This document shows positions 30,787-40,200 of a stretch of DNA of 64,000 bases, piece after piece. Location: assembly GCA_963703235.1 (NCBI GenBank), contig OY969802.1, positions 1,488,001-1,552,000 on the forward strand. Direction: 5' to 3'. The DNA is from VRUE01 sp963703235 (GTDB lineage: Bacteria > Actinomycetota > Thermoleophilia > Solirubrobacterales > 70-9). The notes under the pieces are model-generated. The model did not search any database and was not told where the DNA came from. It worked only from the letters and a program-made list of their open reading frames with translations. A program made the position numbers and the translations under genes. Within the stretch, counting starts at the first letter, position 1. The number at the start of each line of letters is the position of its first letter.

Positions 30787-33700
30787 CGTCCCGCCCTCCG
30801 GGTCGTGCGCCGACAGCCTCTGGACGCCCTTCGCTTCCCCTGGCGCCTCGGCTTGGCGGCCTTCCCCCTTCGGGCCTTGCAGCGGCGGCGCGACGTGGGG
30901 GCCGGCGGGTCGCCCGCGCCCTCGAAGCGAGCGCTGGCGGGGGCCGGAGGGCTGGGCGGGGCGGGGACGCTCTGGCAAGCGTCGCCGAGGCAGGGCGTCG
31001 GCGGTGCCGGCGGCGGCGCGAAGCCGCCGTTGGCCCGCACCGCGTAGATGTCGATCAGGCCCTGGTCCTGCGGAGTGAGGCTGCTCTCGGTGGAGATGAA
31101 GACGTTCTCGCCATCGGCGCTGGCGTCGACGAACTCCGAGTCGGTCGGGCTCTCGCCGCTCGAGAGCAGGTCGAGGCAACCCTCGACCCGCTGGCAGCCC
31201 CCGGTTCCCTGGGCCTCCCATTGGTAGACGTCCTGGGCGCCGTTGGTGTCGCGCGGCAGCAGAGCGTCGTAGCTGTTGAAGAAGAGCCGGCCGCCGTCCT
31301 CGGAGAGGGCGCGCACCCCGTAGAGCTGGTTTTCGGCGGTCGACAGCCAGGCCGCCGCCCAGCGTTTGGTGGCGCGGAAGGAGTAGGGGCGCTGCAGCTC
31401 CTCGCCGCGCGGACGGGCGCCGCTGGGGTTGCAGGAGGCGCAGCTCAGCCGCTCGGTCTCGGCGTCGTAGTGGAAGACCTCGGTGGCCGCTTTGCCGTTA
31501 TTTGCGTCGGTGTTGTCATAGCCGGTCAGGCTGCGCTCCGACATGAAGGCGATGCGGCGCCCGTCGGGGGTGGTCTTGGCGGTGTGGTTGATCGGTTCGA
31601 CGTTGACGTTGGAGGGCTCGAGGTTGCCCTGGGCCGCGTCGGCGTCCGAGAGCGTGGCGATGAAGGCGACCTCGCCCTCGTGGCGCAGGTAGAGGTTCGG
31701 CTCGCCGGCGAGCGCCCCCGCGTCGAGGTCTTCGGCGGAGACGAAGTAGAGGTGGGAGGCGTCATCGGAGGCGCCGAGCAGGCCGTAGGCCTGCTCGGTC
31801 AGCAGCGTCGGCGTCTGCGTGGCGAGGTCGAACTCATAGAGGCTGGCCTCGCCGGTGAAGAGCGCCCCGACCGCGAAAATCGCCTTGGAGCCGTCGGCGC
31901 TGGCTGCCAGGAACTGGGCGCTGGTGCCGACGCCGACCGAGTCCGAGACCGCGACGGTCGTTTTGGCGTCGATGCGGACGTAGATCCTGCCGGCGCCGCC
32001 GAAGCCGGGGTCGGTCGTGAAGTAGATCCGCGAGCCGTCCTCGGAGATCGCGTGCTCGAGGCTGCCGTTGCGTTGGCCGATCAGCGCCGAGGACGCCCCG
32101 ACGCGTCCGGCGTTGGAGGGGGTCGGGGCCGGCGTGCCGTTAGGGAGGACGCTGACGAGCTCGAGCTCGCCGCCGGTGTAGTCGTAGAGCTGGCGGTTCG
32201 CGGTGGGCGCCGCATCCGGGGTCAGCGCCGCGGCAGCGGCGAACAGGACGTGGTCGCCGTCGGCGGTCAGGCCCTGGATTTCCATTCCATAGCCTTTTTC
32301 GCTCACGGCGATCGAGGGCGGGCTCTTGATCAACGACTCGTAGCTGCCGCTGGCGTTCTCGCGCCTGAAGAGGTTGACCTTGCCTTCCACCGCGTCGGTG
32401 GTGAGGGGCGGTTTAGCGGAGTCGGCGAGCCAGGCGCTCGAGAGGTCGGGGGTGAAGGCTTTGAACTGGACATCGAGGTCCCAGGTGGGGCTGGCCAGGC
32501 CCGGCTGGAAGACGGTGTGGCTGTGCGGGGGGGAGATCGAGCGCGTCCCCCAGCCCTCTTTGCCGCGGCTGGCGATGTACTGGTTCGAGTAGTGGGAGCC
32601 CACCGCGTCGCCGAAGGCTTTATAGGAGGAGTAGGTGAGCTCCTCGCCGTCGGTGGAGCTCTGGTTGAGCGCCGAGCGGTATTCGGAGATTTGGGAGAGG
32701 GTGATGATGTCGCCGTTGTTCTTCTCCACCGGGCTGACCATCTCGTAGGCGCGGCAGTTGGGCAGCAGCGCGGCAACGCCGACGCGGAAGGCCTGGTTGG
32801 GGCAGCTCGTATCGGGGTTGGGGCGCTCGTAGGTGACGAAGGTGCGGTCGGCCCCTTTGGCTACCCCGATCTCGTTGGTGGCGACGACCCGCCAGTGGTA
32901 GACGGTGCCTTCCTCGAGGCCCTGCAGCGTCGCGCTCAGCCCTTTGGCTGCTTTGCCGGAGCCGAGGCTGCTCTCGGGGGTGCTCTGCCCGTAGGTGGTA
33001 TCGGTCCCGTACTCGATGTGGAAGCTGGTGGGGAACCCTTCGGGGTTGACGCTGCCCTTCAGCAGCGCCTCGGCGAGGAAGACGCTGTGGACCCACTGCT
33101 CTTCGATCGCCGGCGGGCTCAGGGTTTTGAAGCTTTCATCGGCCCCGTGGGCGGTGCCGTTGGCGTTGCGGGCCACGAGACGGAAGTGGTAGACGCTGCC
33201 GAGCCCGAGGCCGCCGAGCTCGGCGTGGACTGGCAGCGCTTCGCTGCCGGCGCCGATCTCCACCACGGTCTCCGCGCAGGGGACGCTCTGCCCGTAGGCG
33301 GCGGTGGGGCCGTATTCGAAGGAGCACTCCTCGAGCGCGACACCGTCTGGGTTGACGGTGCCGTTCAGGGTGGCATTCGTTTTGCCGATCGCCGAAGCCG
33401 GCGCGGTGCTGGCGTCGGGCACCGTGACGACCGGACCGTAGGTCTCGAGGTTGGGATTGCCGCCACGGGCTAGGTAGAGGTCCTGGCTCGGGCCGTCGAT
33501 CGCGAGCCCGAGGACCTCTCTGGGGGCCGTGAAGCTCGCGACTTGGAGGGCTTCTGAGCCCGAGGCGTCGTACTCGCTGACCGTCTGGCCCTGAACGGCG
33601 AGGAGATGGCCGCTCGCGGGGTCGAGGGAGATCGTGGTGTTGGCGCCGGCGGAGACGACGTATTGGAGCGCTCCGGTGGTGGCGTCGAGCTTTGAGACAT

Positions 33701-34427
33701 CGCCGACGTAGGTGGTGGCGAAGAGCGAGCCGGCGCTCGGCCCGGCACCGACGGCGAGAGCGCAGGGGTTGGCGACGCTCGTGAAGGTGGCCGTGTGGTC
33801 GGTGGCGAGCGGTGGGTTTGCCGAGGGCGCGAACTTGTGGACGCCGTTGGAGTAGTCGCCGACATAGAGGGCGCCGCCGGGACCGACCGCGACGCCGCAG
33901 AGGAAGCCGAAGGGGGTGGCGCCGGCGGCGCTCAGCTGACCTAGATAGGCGCCGCTCGGGGCGAAGACGTCGAGGACGTTGGCAAAGGACTGGGTGAGGT
34001 AGATGTTGCCGTCGGTGGCGGTGCCCGAATCGTCGACGGCGACCTGCACTTCCGAGGGACCGCCGAAGCCGAGGCCCCCCTGTGGGGTTTCGTCGCCGGG
34101 GCCGATGCCGTCGATCGTGTTGGTGCCGAGGGCCGAGAAGTTAGCGGGGGTGCCGTCGGGGTTGAAGCGCGAGAGAGTGCTGGTGCCCGCATCGATGACG
34201 AGCAGGTCGCCGCTCGCGGGATCGACGGCGAGACCCTCGGCGATGGAGAAGCTCGGCTGCGCAGCGCTGCCGAAGGTCTCCTCGAAGAGGCGGACTTTCG
34301 CCGCGCTTGCCGGGGAGGCCAAGAGCAGGCCGATCAGCGCGCTCGCAAGGACGCAGAGCACCAGCGCCCAGCACCTTCCCTGGCGCTCCGTCGCTCCCAC
34401 AACCGCTGCCCCTCCGTGGCCCATCAC
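30783..34427 (-). CDS. Large secreted NHL/FN3/TolB-propeller protein B2
   Basis: 1214 residues. Signal peptide (CWALVLCVLASALIGLLLAS then PASA). Residues ~45-330: NHL-type propeller blades (GLAVDPASGDLLVIDAGTST, GVAVGPGGALYVGDYSNGVH). About 335-520: two fibronectin-III-like units (NATLNGTVNPDG ... GSVYHFRLVARN; EALLKGSVNPEGFPTSFHIEYGTDTTYG). Then NQAFRVGVAALLPNCRAYEM and a TolB/WD40-like propeller (ISEDGSRIYF, ASADGSKAIF, ALSEDGGRLFFNSYDALL). The Pro-rich CLGDACQSVPAPP leads to a ~50-residue Arg/Lys tail. GTG start at 34427, behind GAGGAGGGG. Overlaps A2 by 4 nt and lies 25 nt after A1. Probably an extracellular binding protein. Confidence 0.85.
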   Translation of the reverse strand: MMGHGGAAVVGATERQGRCWALVLCVLASALIGLLLASPASAAKVRLFEETFGSAAQPSFSIAEGLAVDPASGDLLVIDAGTSTLSRFNPDGTPANFSALGTNTIDGIGPGDETPQGGLGFGGPSEVQVAVDDSGTATDGNIYLTQSFANVLDVFAPSGAYLGQLSAAGATPFGFLCGVAVGPGGALYVGDYSNGVHKFAPSANPPLATDHTATFTSVANPCALAVGAGPSAGSLFATTYVGDVSKLDATTGALQYVVSAGANTTISLDPASGHLLAVQGQTVSEYDASGSEALQVASFTAPREVLGLAIDGPSQDLYLARGGNPNLETYGPVVTVPDASTAPASAIGKTNATLNGTVNPDGVALEECSFEYGPTAAYGQSVPCAETVVEIGAGSEALPVHAELGGLGLGSVYHFRLVARNANGTAHGADESFKTLSPPAIEEQWVHSVFLAEALLKGSVNPEGFPTSFHIEYGTDTTYGQSTPESSLGSGKAAKGLSATLQGLEEGTVYHWRVVATNEIGVAKGADRTFVTYERPNPDTSCPNQAFRVGVAALLPNCRAYEMVSPVEKNNGDIITLSQISEYRSALNQSSTDGEELTYSSYKAFGDAVGSHYSNQYIASRGKEGWGTRSISPPHSHTVFQPGLASPTWDLDVQFKAFTPDLSSAWLADSAKPPLTTDAVEGKVNLFRRENASGSYESLIKSPPSIAVSEKGYGMEIQGLTADGDHVLFAAAAALTPDAAPTANRQLYDYTGGELELVSVLPNGTPAPTPSNAGRVGASSALIGQRNGSLEHAISEDGSRIYFTTDPGFGGAGRIYVRIDAKTTVAVSDSVGVGTSAQFLAASADGSKAIFAVGALFTGEASLYEFDLATQTPTLLTEQAYGLLGASDDASHLYFVSAEDLDAGALAGEPNLYLRHEGEVAFIATLSDADAAQGNLEPSNVNVEPINHTAKTTPDGRRIAFMSERSLTGYDNTDANNGKAATEVFHYDAETERLSCASCNPSGARPRGEELQRPYSFRATKRWAAAWLSTAENQLYGVRALSEDGGRLFFNSYDALLPRDTNGAQDVYQWEAQGTGGCQRVEGCLDLLSSGESPTDSEFVDASADGENVFISTESSLTPQDQGLIDIYAVRANGGFAPPPAPPTPCLGDACQSVPAPPSPPAPASARFEGAGDPPAPTSRRRCKARRGKAAKPRRQGKRRASRGCRRTTRRAGR

Positions 34428-34452
34428 CGCATTCCCCTCCTCTGTTTAGTTG

Positions 34453-37236
34453 TCACCGCTTACCCCCGCACTGAGGCTTCAGCTCCGGCCGCAGGGTCCG
34501 CACCCTGCCGTTCTGTCCGACGAAGCGGGCTTTGACGCGGGACTTGCGAGCGCAGAGGTTCCTGGAGTTGACGATCAGGCCCTTCTTGCCGCCCTGCAGG
34601 GTGAGAACGAATTCCGAGACCGGTGCGTCGGGGAGGATCTCGAAGGTATTGCGGATCCCTCCCTTGAAGGAGTCGACGCGGCTGGAGACGTCGACGTCGA
34701 CGATCCCTTTCAGGGCGATGACGAGATCGGGCAGCTTGTTGGACGAGGAGCGCAGGATGACCGGGCCTTCGATCGGATCGTCGAGCAGCGGCGTGATCGC
34801 CTTGGCATGGCCGTAGACAGAGCCCGGCGGGCACTGCTTTGCCGCGTACCGCACCCTGGTGCAGATCGTCCTGATGTGAGCTTGGTCGAGGAAGGCAGAA
34901 CGCGGCAGGGTTACCGCTGCCCCGGCGGCGTTGGCATCGCCGGGGCGGGTCCTGTAGATCGCTTTCAAGCCCGGGTGATCGCCTCGCTTGCTGCCGCCCC
35001 GGAGGTTCAGCTTCAGCGACGGCTTGAAGCCGAGGTTGAGGCAGTTGGCGGCTTGGAAGCGGGTCGAGAGATCGACCGGGAGGTCGTCGAGGGGACTGAA
35101 GACGTCGAGGAAGCCGCCGAAGAGGGTCGCTTTGGCGCTCGATTCCTCACAAGAGGTCGGGTTGATGATGAACTCGGGGCGATCGACATAGACGCGCAGG
35201 TCCCTGACCTTCAGGGGGATGCCCTTGAGGATGTGGGGGATCGGGTCCGATGCCTCGCCGTCGACTTCGACTTCGGCGGTGGTCGGATTGAGCGTCAAGG
35301 CCTCCCTGACGACGACCGTTCCCGCATCGAAGGGCCCGGCTACGGCAGCGGTGATCGCGATCACGCTCAAGGGAGCGCCGTTGTAGGGGCCGCCCAGGTA
35401 GACCTGCCCGCCGACGTAGGTGAGCGCTCCTCCCACTCCGGCTCCGGCCAGAGTGCGGCCGACCTGGGAGTTGGCGGGACAGCTCGGCGAAGCAAGCTCT
35501 TCCCTTCCGCTCTTTGCCTTGGCGATCGCGATCGCCGCATCCGGGCATTTGTCGACCCCGGCCAGCTTGCCCAGTACCCCCGGCGGCAGGACCGAGGAGA
35601 ACTTGGTCATGTCCTGCTCTCCGTCGGAGCGGGTCAGGCGCATGTCGAAGGGGGTGTAGGAGCCGGCGTTGTTGTTGATCGAGCCGGCTTCGAAGCCCGG
35701 TTTGAAAGGTGGCACTCCTCCCGGCGGGCAGGGTCCGTCGCCGATTCCCTGGGTGATCTGGAAGGAGGAGGTGGTGACCAGCGTTTCGGTCGGTCTCGCC
35801 CAGGGGGTGAGCTCTGCTTTGGTGGTGTAGGTGCCGCAGGCCGGAGGGCTGACCAAGGGCGCCCTTTGGCCTTCTCGGAAGTGGAAGTTGAACTTGGAGA
35901 AGGGCAGCTGCGGGATGTCTTCGACGGTGGTCACCAGCTGCCCGGTCTTTGGATCGGGCTCGACTTTGGCCGGCAGTTTGATCGAGATCCCAAGCTCGGT
36001 GTTCTTCAGGGCGATGTAGAAGGCAAGCAGGGAGTCGAAGGGGTTCTCGGCTCCTTTGGCGCTCGTCGTCGGGTCGTCTTGCTGGGCGAGGAAGACAGAG
36101 CCCTCCACGGGTACCTCTAGCAGGGGCGTTTCGACCTTCACGGTGCCGATCTTGGAGCTGTTGGGGCAGCCCTGGCCCGGGACCGAGGCCAAGGTCTCTC
36201 TCGCCAGGTCCGCTGGCGTGCAGACTCCGAGCCCTTCGCCGATCGAGGGGTTGACCGTGACCCCCTCGGGCAGGGTGACGACGGTCTTCTTGATGTCGGA
36301 CTGCGCGATCCCGTCGGGGTTGGTCAGTCCCTCGTCGTTGAAGACGATGTCGAAGTCGAGGCCGGTGCCGGTCTCGGCGGAGTCGGTCGTCGCCTTGGAG
36401 GAGATTTCTGGCGAGAAGCCGAGTTTGCCGCAGCCGGTCATGCCGAGTGGGTTGGGCGGCGCGGAGTCATCATGGGTGGTGACGCTGCCGGTGACCCACT
36501 CGCCGGGGTTCTGCCAGGAGTTGATTTCGAAGAGGGTGGAAAGCGGGCCCTCGCAGGCACGCGGCAGGGTCAGCAGGGGCTCGGGGTCGGAGTTGACCGA
36601 GCAGCTACCCCCTTCGCAACCCACCCCCTCCCGTTCTGCGTCGTGGGCGGGATCGCCGGGGGTGCCCCAAAGGGTCAGATCGGCACCGTAGAAGGGGATC
36701 ACCTGGGGGATGTTGCGCAGGCGGGCATAGGTCTTGTACGGGGGGGTCTCGCTGACCCCCAGGTCGAGCGTCACCGGCACGAGGATGACGGTGATGCCGA
36801 GCCGCATCGCCACGCCCGGCGGCGGGTCGAGGCTGTAAACAGGATCGCTTGAGATGAAGTCCAGTTCCTCGACGGTGGCGTCGTTTATGCCAACCTGGGA
36901 GCCGACCGGGCAACTGGAGGGTTTGGCTAGGAAGTCGGCAGTCGAGCAGGTTGGCACGATGGAGGGCTTGCCGACCAGGCCCGGCACCTGGATCGCGTTG
37001 AGGTTCTGGCTCTCCTCATCGGGTACCTCGAAACCGGCCCCAGGATGAAACAGCGTGTTGAAGACGACCCGCGTCGTCATCTCGTAGGGATGGGAGCCAG
37101 CCTGGGTGGCCGGGGAGCCGTCTTGGTTGGTGAAGGTGACATCGAGCTCTTTGAAGCCGAACTCGGCCGAGGCCTGCGAGGCGAGGCCCAAAGTGCCGAG
37201 CGCAAGCGTGACCAGGGTCAAAGCGAAACGCTTCAT
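34453..37236 (-). CDS. Large secreted 'EFG' surface protein A1
   Basis: 927 residues; signal peptide MKRFALTLVTLALGTLGLAS then QASA|EFGFKELDVTFTNQDG. Colinear with A2 over almost the whole length, including YSLDPPPGVAMRLGITV, EGLGVCTPADLARETLASVP, PFKPGFEAGSINNNAGSYTP, FSSVLPPGVLGKLAGVDKCP and TLPRSAFLDQAHIRTICTRV. The tail again ends LKPQCGGKR. Its ATG overlaps the stop of B1 by 4 nt. The A1/A2 likeness together with B1/B2 shows that the whole two-gene unit was duplicated. Confidence 0.85.
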   Translation of the reverse strand: MKRFALTLVTLALGTLGLASQASAEFGFKELDVTFTNQDGSPATQAGSHPYEMTTRVVFNTLFHPGAGFEVPDEESQNLNAIQVPGLVGKPSIVPTCSTADFLAKPSSCPVGSQVGINDATVEELDFISSDPVYSLDPPPGVAMRLGITVILVPVTLDLGVSETPPYKTYARLRNIPQVIPFYGADLTLWGTPGDPAHDAEREGVGCEGGSCSVNSDPEPLLTLPRACEGPLSTLFEINSWQNPGEWVTGSVTTHDDSAPPNPLGMTGCGKLGFSPEISSKATTDSAETGTGLDFDIVFNDEGLTNPDGIAQSDIKKTVVTLPEGVTVNPSIGEGLGVCTPADLARETLASVPGQGCPNSSKIGTVKVETPLLEVPVEGSVFLAQQDDPTTSAKGAENPFDSLLAFYIALKNTELGISIKLPAKVEPDPKTGQLVTTVEDIPQLPFSKFNFHFREGQRAPLVSPPACGTYTTKAELTPWARPTETLVTTSSFQITQGIGDGPCPPGGVPPFKPGFEAGSINNNAGSYTPFDMRLTRSDGEQDMTKFSSVLPPGVLGKLAGVDKCPDAAIAIAKAKSGREELASPSCPANSQVGRTLAGAGVGGALTYVGGQVYLGGPYNGAPLSVIAITAAVAGPFDAGTVVVREALTLNPTTAEVEVDGEASDPIPHILKGIPLKVRDLRVYVDRPEFIINPTSCEESSAKATLFGGFLDVFSPLDDLPVDLSTRFQAANCLNLGFKPSLKLNLRGGSKRGDHPGLKAIYRTRPGDANAAGAAVTLPRSAFLDQAHIRTICTRVRYAAKQCPPGSVYGHAKAITPLLDDPIEGPVILRSSSNKLPDLVIALKGIVDVDVSSRVDSFKGGIRNTFEILPDAPVSEFVLTLQGGKKGLIVNSRNLCARKSRVKARFVGQNGRVRTLRPELKPQCGGKR

Positions 37237-40200
37237 CGTGCGGCCCTCCCGTTGCTGCGGTTATCTCGGCGCTTGTGACTTCGTCTGCGCTGTTTCTTGG
37301 CGACACAGCGTGCTTTGCCGGCGCGCACCACGCGGCGTTTGCCCTTCGCGCAGCGGCCGCTGCGGGCGGGGGGCAGGTTGCCGGCGCCGCGGAAGTTGGC
37401 GCTGGCCGGGGTGGGATCGGTGGGGAGCGCCGGGACGCTCTGGCAGGCGTCGCCTACGCAGGGCGGCGGCGACACCGGGGGCGGCGGGAAGCCGCCCTCC
37501 ACCTTGGCCACATAGATGTCGACCAAGCCGGGATCCTGAGGCAGCAGGCTGCTCTGGGTAGCGAAAAAGACGTCAGACCCCGAGGGGGTGGCGTCGAAGA
37601 ACTCCGAGTCGCTAGCGCTCTGCCCCGTGGAGATGAGGCTGATGCAGCCGCCGTTCTCGTCGAAGTAGGAAGAGCTCTCGGTCGTGCAATCGCCTGAGCC
37701 CGGCGCCTCCCACTGGTAGACGTCCTTCCTGCCGTTGGTGTCGCCCATGACCAGCGCGTCGAAGCTGTCATAGAAGAGGCGGTCACCATCCCCTGAGAGA
37801 ACGCGCGAGGGGTGAAGGGAGGACTCCCAACCGGGGAGCAGAGCGGCCGCCCAGGAACCGACGCCGCCGTTTACGCCGCTTCGGTATTCGCGGCCGCTCG
37901 GGCGTGCCCCGGTTGGGTTGCAGGAGACGCAGTGCAGCTCCTCGGTGATGGCGTCGTAGTGGAAGATCTCAGCATCTGGTTGGCCGCTGTTTGCGTCGGT
38001 GTTGTCGTAGCCGCTCAGCGGTGCCAGCGAGACGAAAGCGGCATGGAGGCCATCGGGGGTTACCCGGGAGATGCGGTGGTTGGCCATCCTCGCGATCGGC
38101 GATAGAGGCGCCGAGGAGATTTCGGTGTTGTTCGCGTCTTTATCGTCGATGGTCGCGACGAAGGTGAACGCATCGCCCTCGGCCTCGTAGAGGTAGATGT
38201 TGGGTTTGCCGGCTTGTGCTTTGTCGCCCTCACCGTTCTCCTGTTCGCCGCTCAGGACCTGCGTGGAGACGAAGTAGACCCGAGAGAGATCCTCGCTGGC
38301 GCCCATCAGGCCTTTGACACCACCGGCTATCTGATTGGAGGTTGCGGTGGCGACCTCGAACTCGAACAGATTCTCGCCGACCGAGTAGAGCGCCTTGGTG
38401 CCATCGGGGTCGGCGCCCTCGAACCGGGCGGGGGCTTCGGAGACGACGATCGTGCATGCGCGAGTCGGCTGGGAGCATTTGCCTTCGCTGATCAGGCTCT
38501 GTGGCTCGGCGGGGTTGAGGCGCAGGTAGAGACTGCCGGGGTTATTTGGATGGCCGCCAGCGGAAGCCGGATTCGTGTTGTCGCTGGCAGTCCAGAAGAT
38601 CCGCGAGCCGTCTGCGGAGACCGCGTGGTAGATGCTGTCTTCACGGAATTCGTATATCGAGTAGGACGTCCCCGCAGTGGAGTGGGTGGTGGCAGCGCTG
38701 CCGTTTGGCAGGACGCTTACGAGCCGCAGTTTGCCGCCGTCATAGGCGACGTAGAGCTGGAAGATCTCTTTCTGGGGATTAGCGTTGGGGGTAAGCGCCG
38801 CATCGGCGACGAAGACCGAGCGACTGCCATCGGCCGAGAAGCCCTGCGGCAGTGCGTAGTACTGGCTGTCGTTGAATTCAAATTCGAAGCCTGGCGGCGG
38901 GGTGGTGGTAAGCAGTTCGTAGCTCGGCTCACCGCAGTTCTCTCGCCGATAGAGATTGGGCACCCCCGGCGGCGCGCCGGGGGTAAGCGCGACATCGACG
39001 TCCTGCACCAGCCAGCCGTCACAGAGGTCCTGCGTAAAGGCCTTGAACTGGATGTTGTTGACCGACCCTCCGGTCGGATAGAGGTGGATCGTGTCGCGTG
39101 GCGGAGAGATCGAGTGCGTCGACCAGCCTTTGGCGGAGTCCCGGGAGGCGAGGTACTGGCTGACGAGCGGCGCGGTCTCGGGATCGGCAAAGGACGTCAA
39201 GGAGGAAAAGGTCATCCTCTGCCCATCGATGGAGGCCTGATCGAAGCTCGCCGTTGCCGTCGCGACGTCGCCGTTGTTTTTATCTACCGGGCTTACCATC
39301 TCATAGGCGCGGCAGTCGGGCAGCTTGGCCGAGAGGCCGACGCGAAAGGCCTGGTTGGGACACCCGGTGTTGGGCTCTTGGGGCGGCGGGAGGGTGTGGA
39401 AAGTTTCTTCGGGACCGAAGACCGGCCCACCGCCGGAGCTCTCGACAACAAAGCGGTAGCGGTAGGTGGTGTCAGGGGACAAGCCGGTAAGGAAGACGCC
39501 AGCGGTGTCTATCTCGGCGTCGGTGACTTTGGTGGTGAGCTGCGAGCCTGGGGCGGTCGGCTGCTCCTCAGTGCAACCTCCTTCGGAGCATTTGCCAGTA
39601 CCGTACTGTACGTAGTAGCGGGTATCTGGCCAAAAATTGGGTCCAATCCGGGAGCGGACCATAGCGCCGTCACTGGCAGCGGAGAGGGTGTAGGTGTCAA
39701 TGATCGTCGGCGGGATCGCGGGCGGTGGGCAGACATCGGGGTCCGGCGGTGGGCCGTAGGCACGAACGAAGCTTTTGGAACTATTCGTATGGGAGACATA
39801 GATGTCGACGCCCGGGATTCCGCAGGCAGAACTCGTGGCGATTCCGGTCGATTCGTTTAAGCCGTCCCTCGCCGATCCCGATCCAACCCGTTTGCCGCTG
39901 GAGTCGAACTCCAACACCTCTGCTTCTATTACTCCTTTCAGTGCCTTTCGGTCACTGTTATCTACTACGTAGACATGACCAGTAGCATCGGTGGCGATTG
40001 CCCTTGGGTTCTGGAGTTGGGCAAGCTCGCCCGCCGGAAGAGTCGCTCCAGCCGGGCTCAGCTTGTGTACTCCTTCCTTGGAACAACAAAGAAGGAAGAA
40101 GTCAGAGTCAAAGAACGAGACGTAGAAATTACCGGAGGGGTCGACCGCGAGCGACTGGACCCGCTCTCCCGCCGGGAGAGCGATCTGCGACATGTAGACG

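Noticed and set aside
28669..36120. Long plus-strand open frames (up to 900 codons) opposite the surface-protein genes
   Set aside because: They mirror the true minus-strand genes, are full of Arg/Gly/Glu without domains or signal peptides, and arise because high-GC DNA lacks stop codons in shadow frames.
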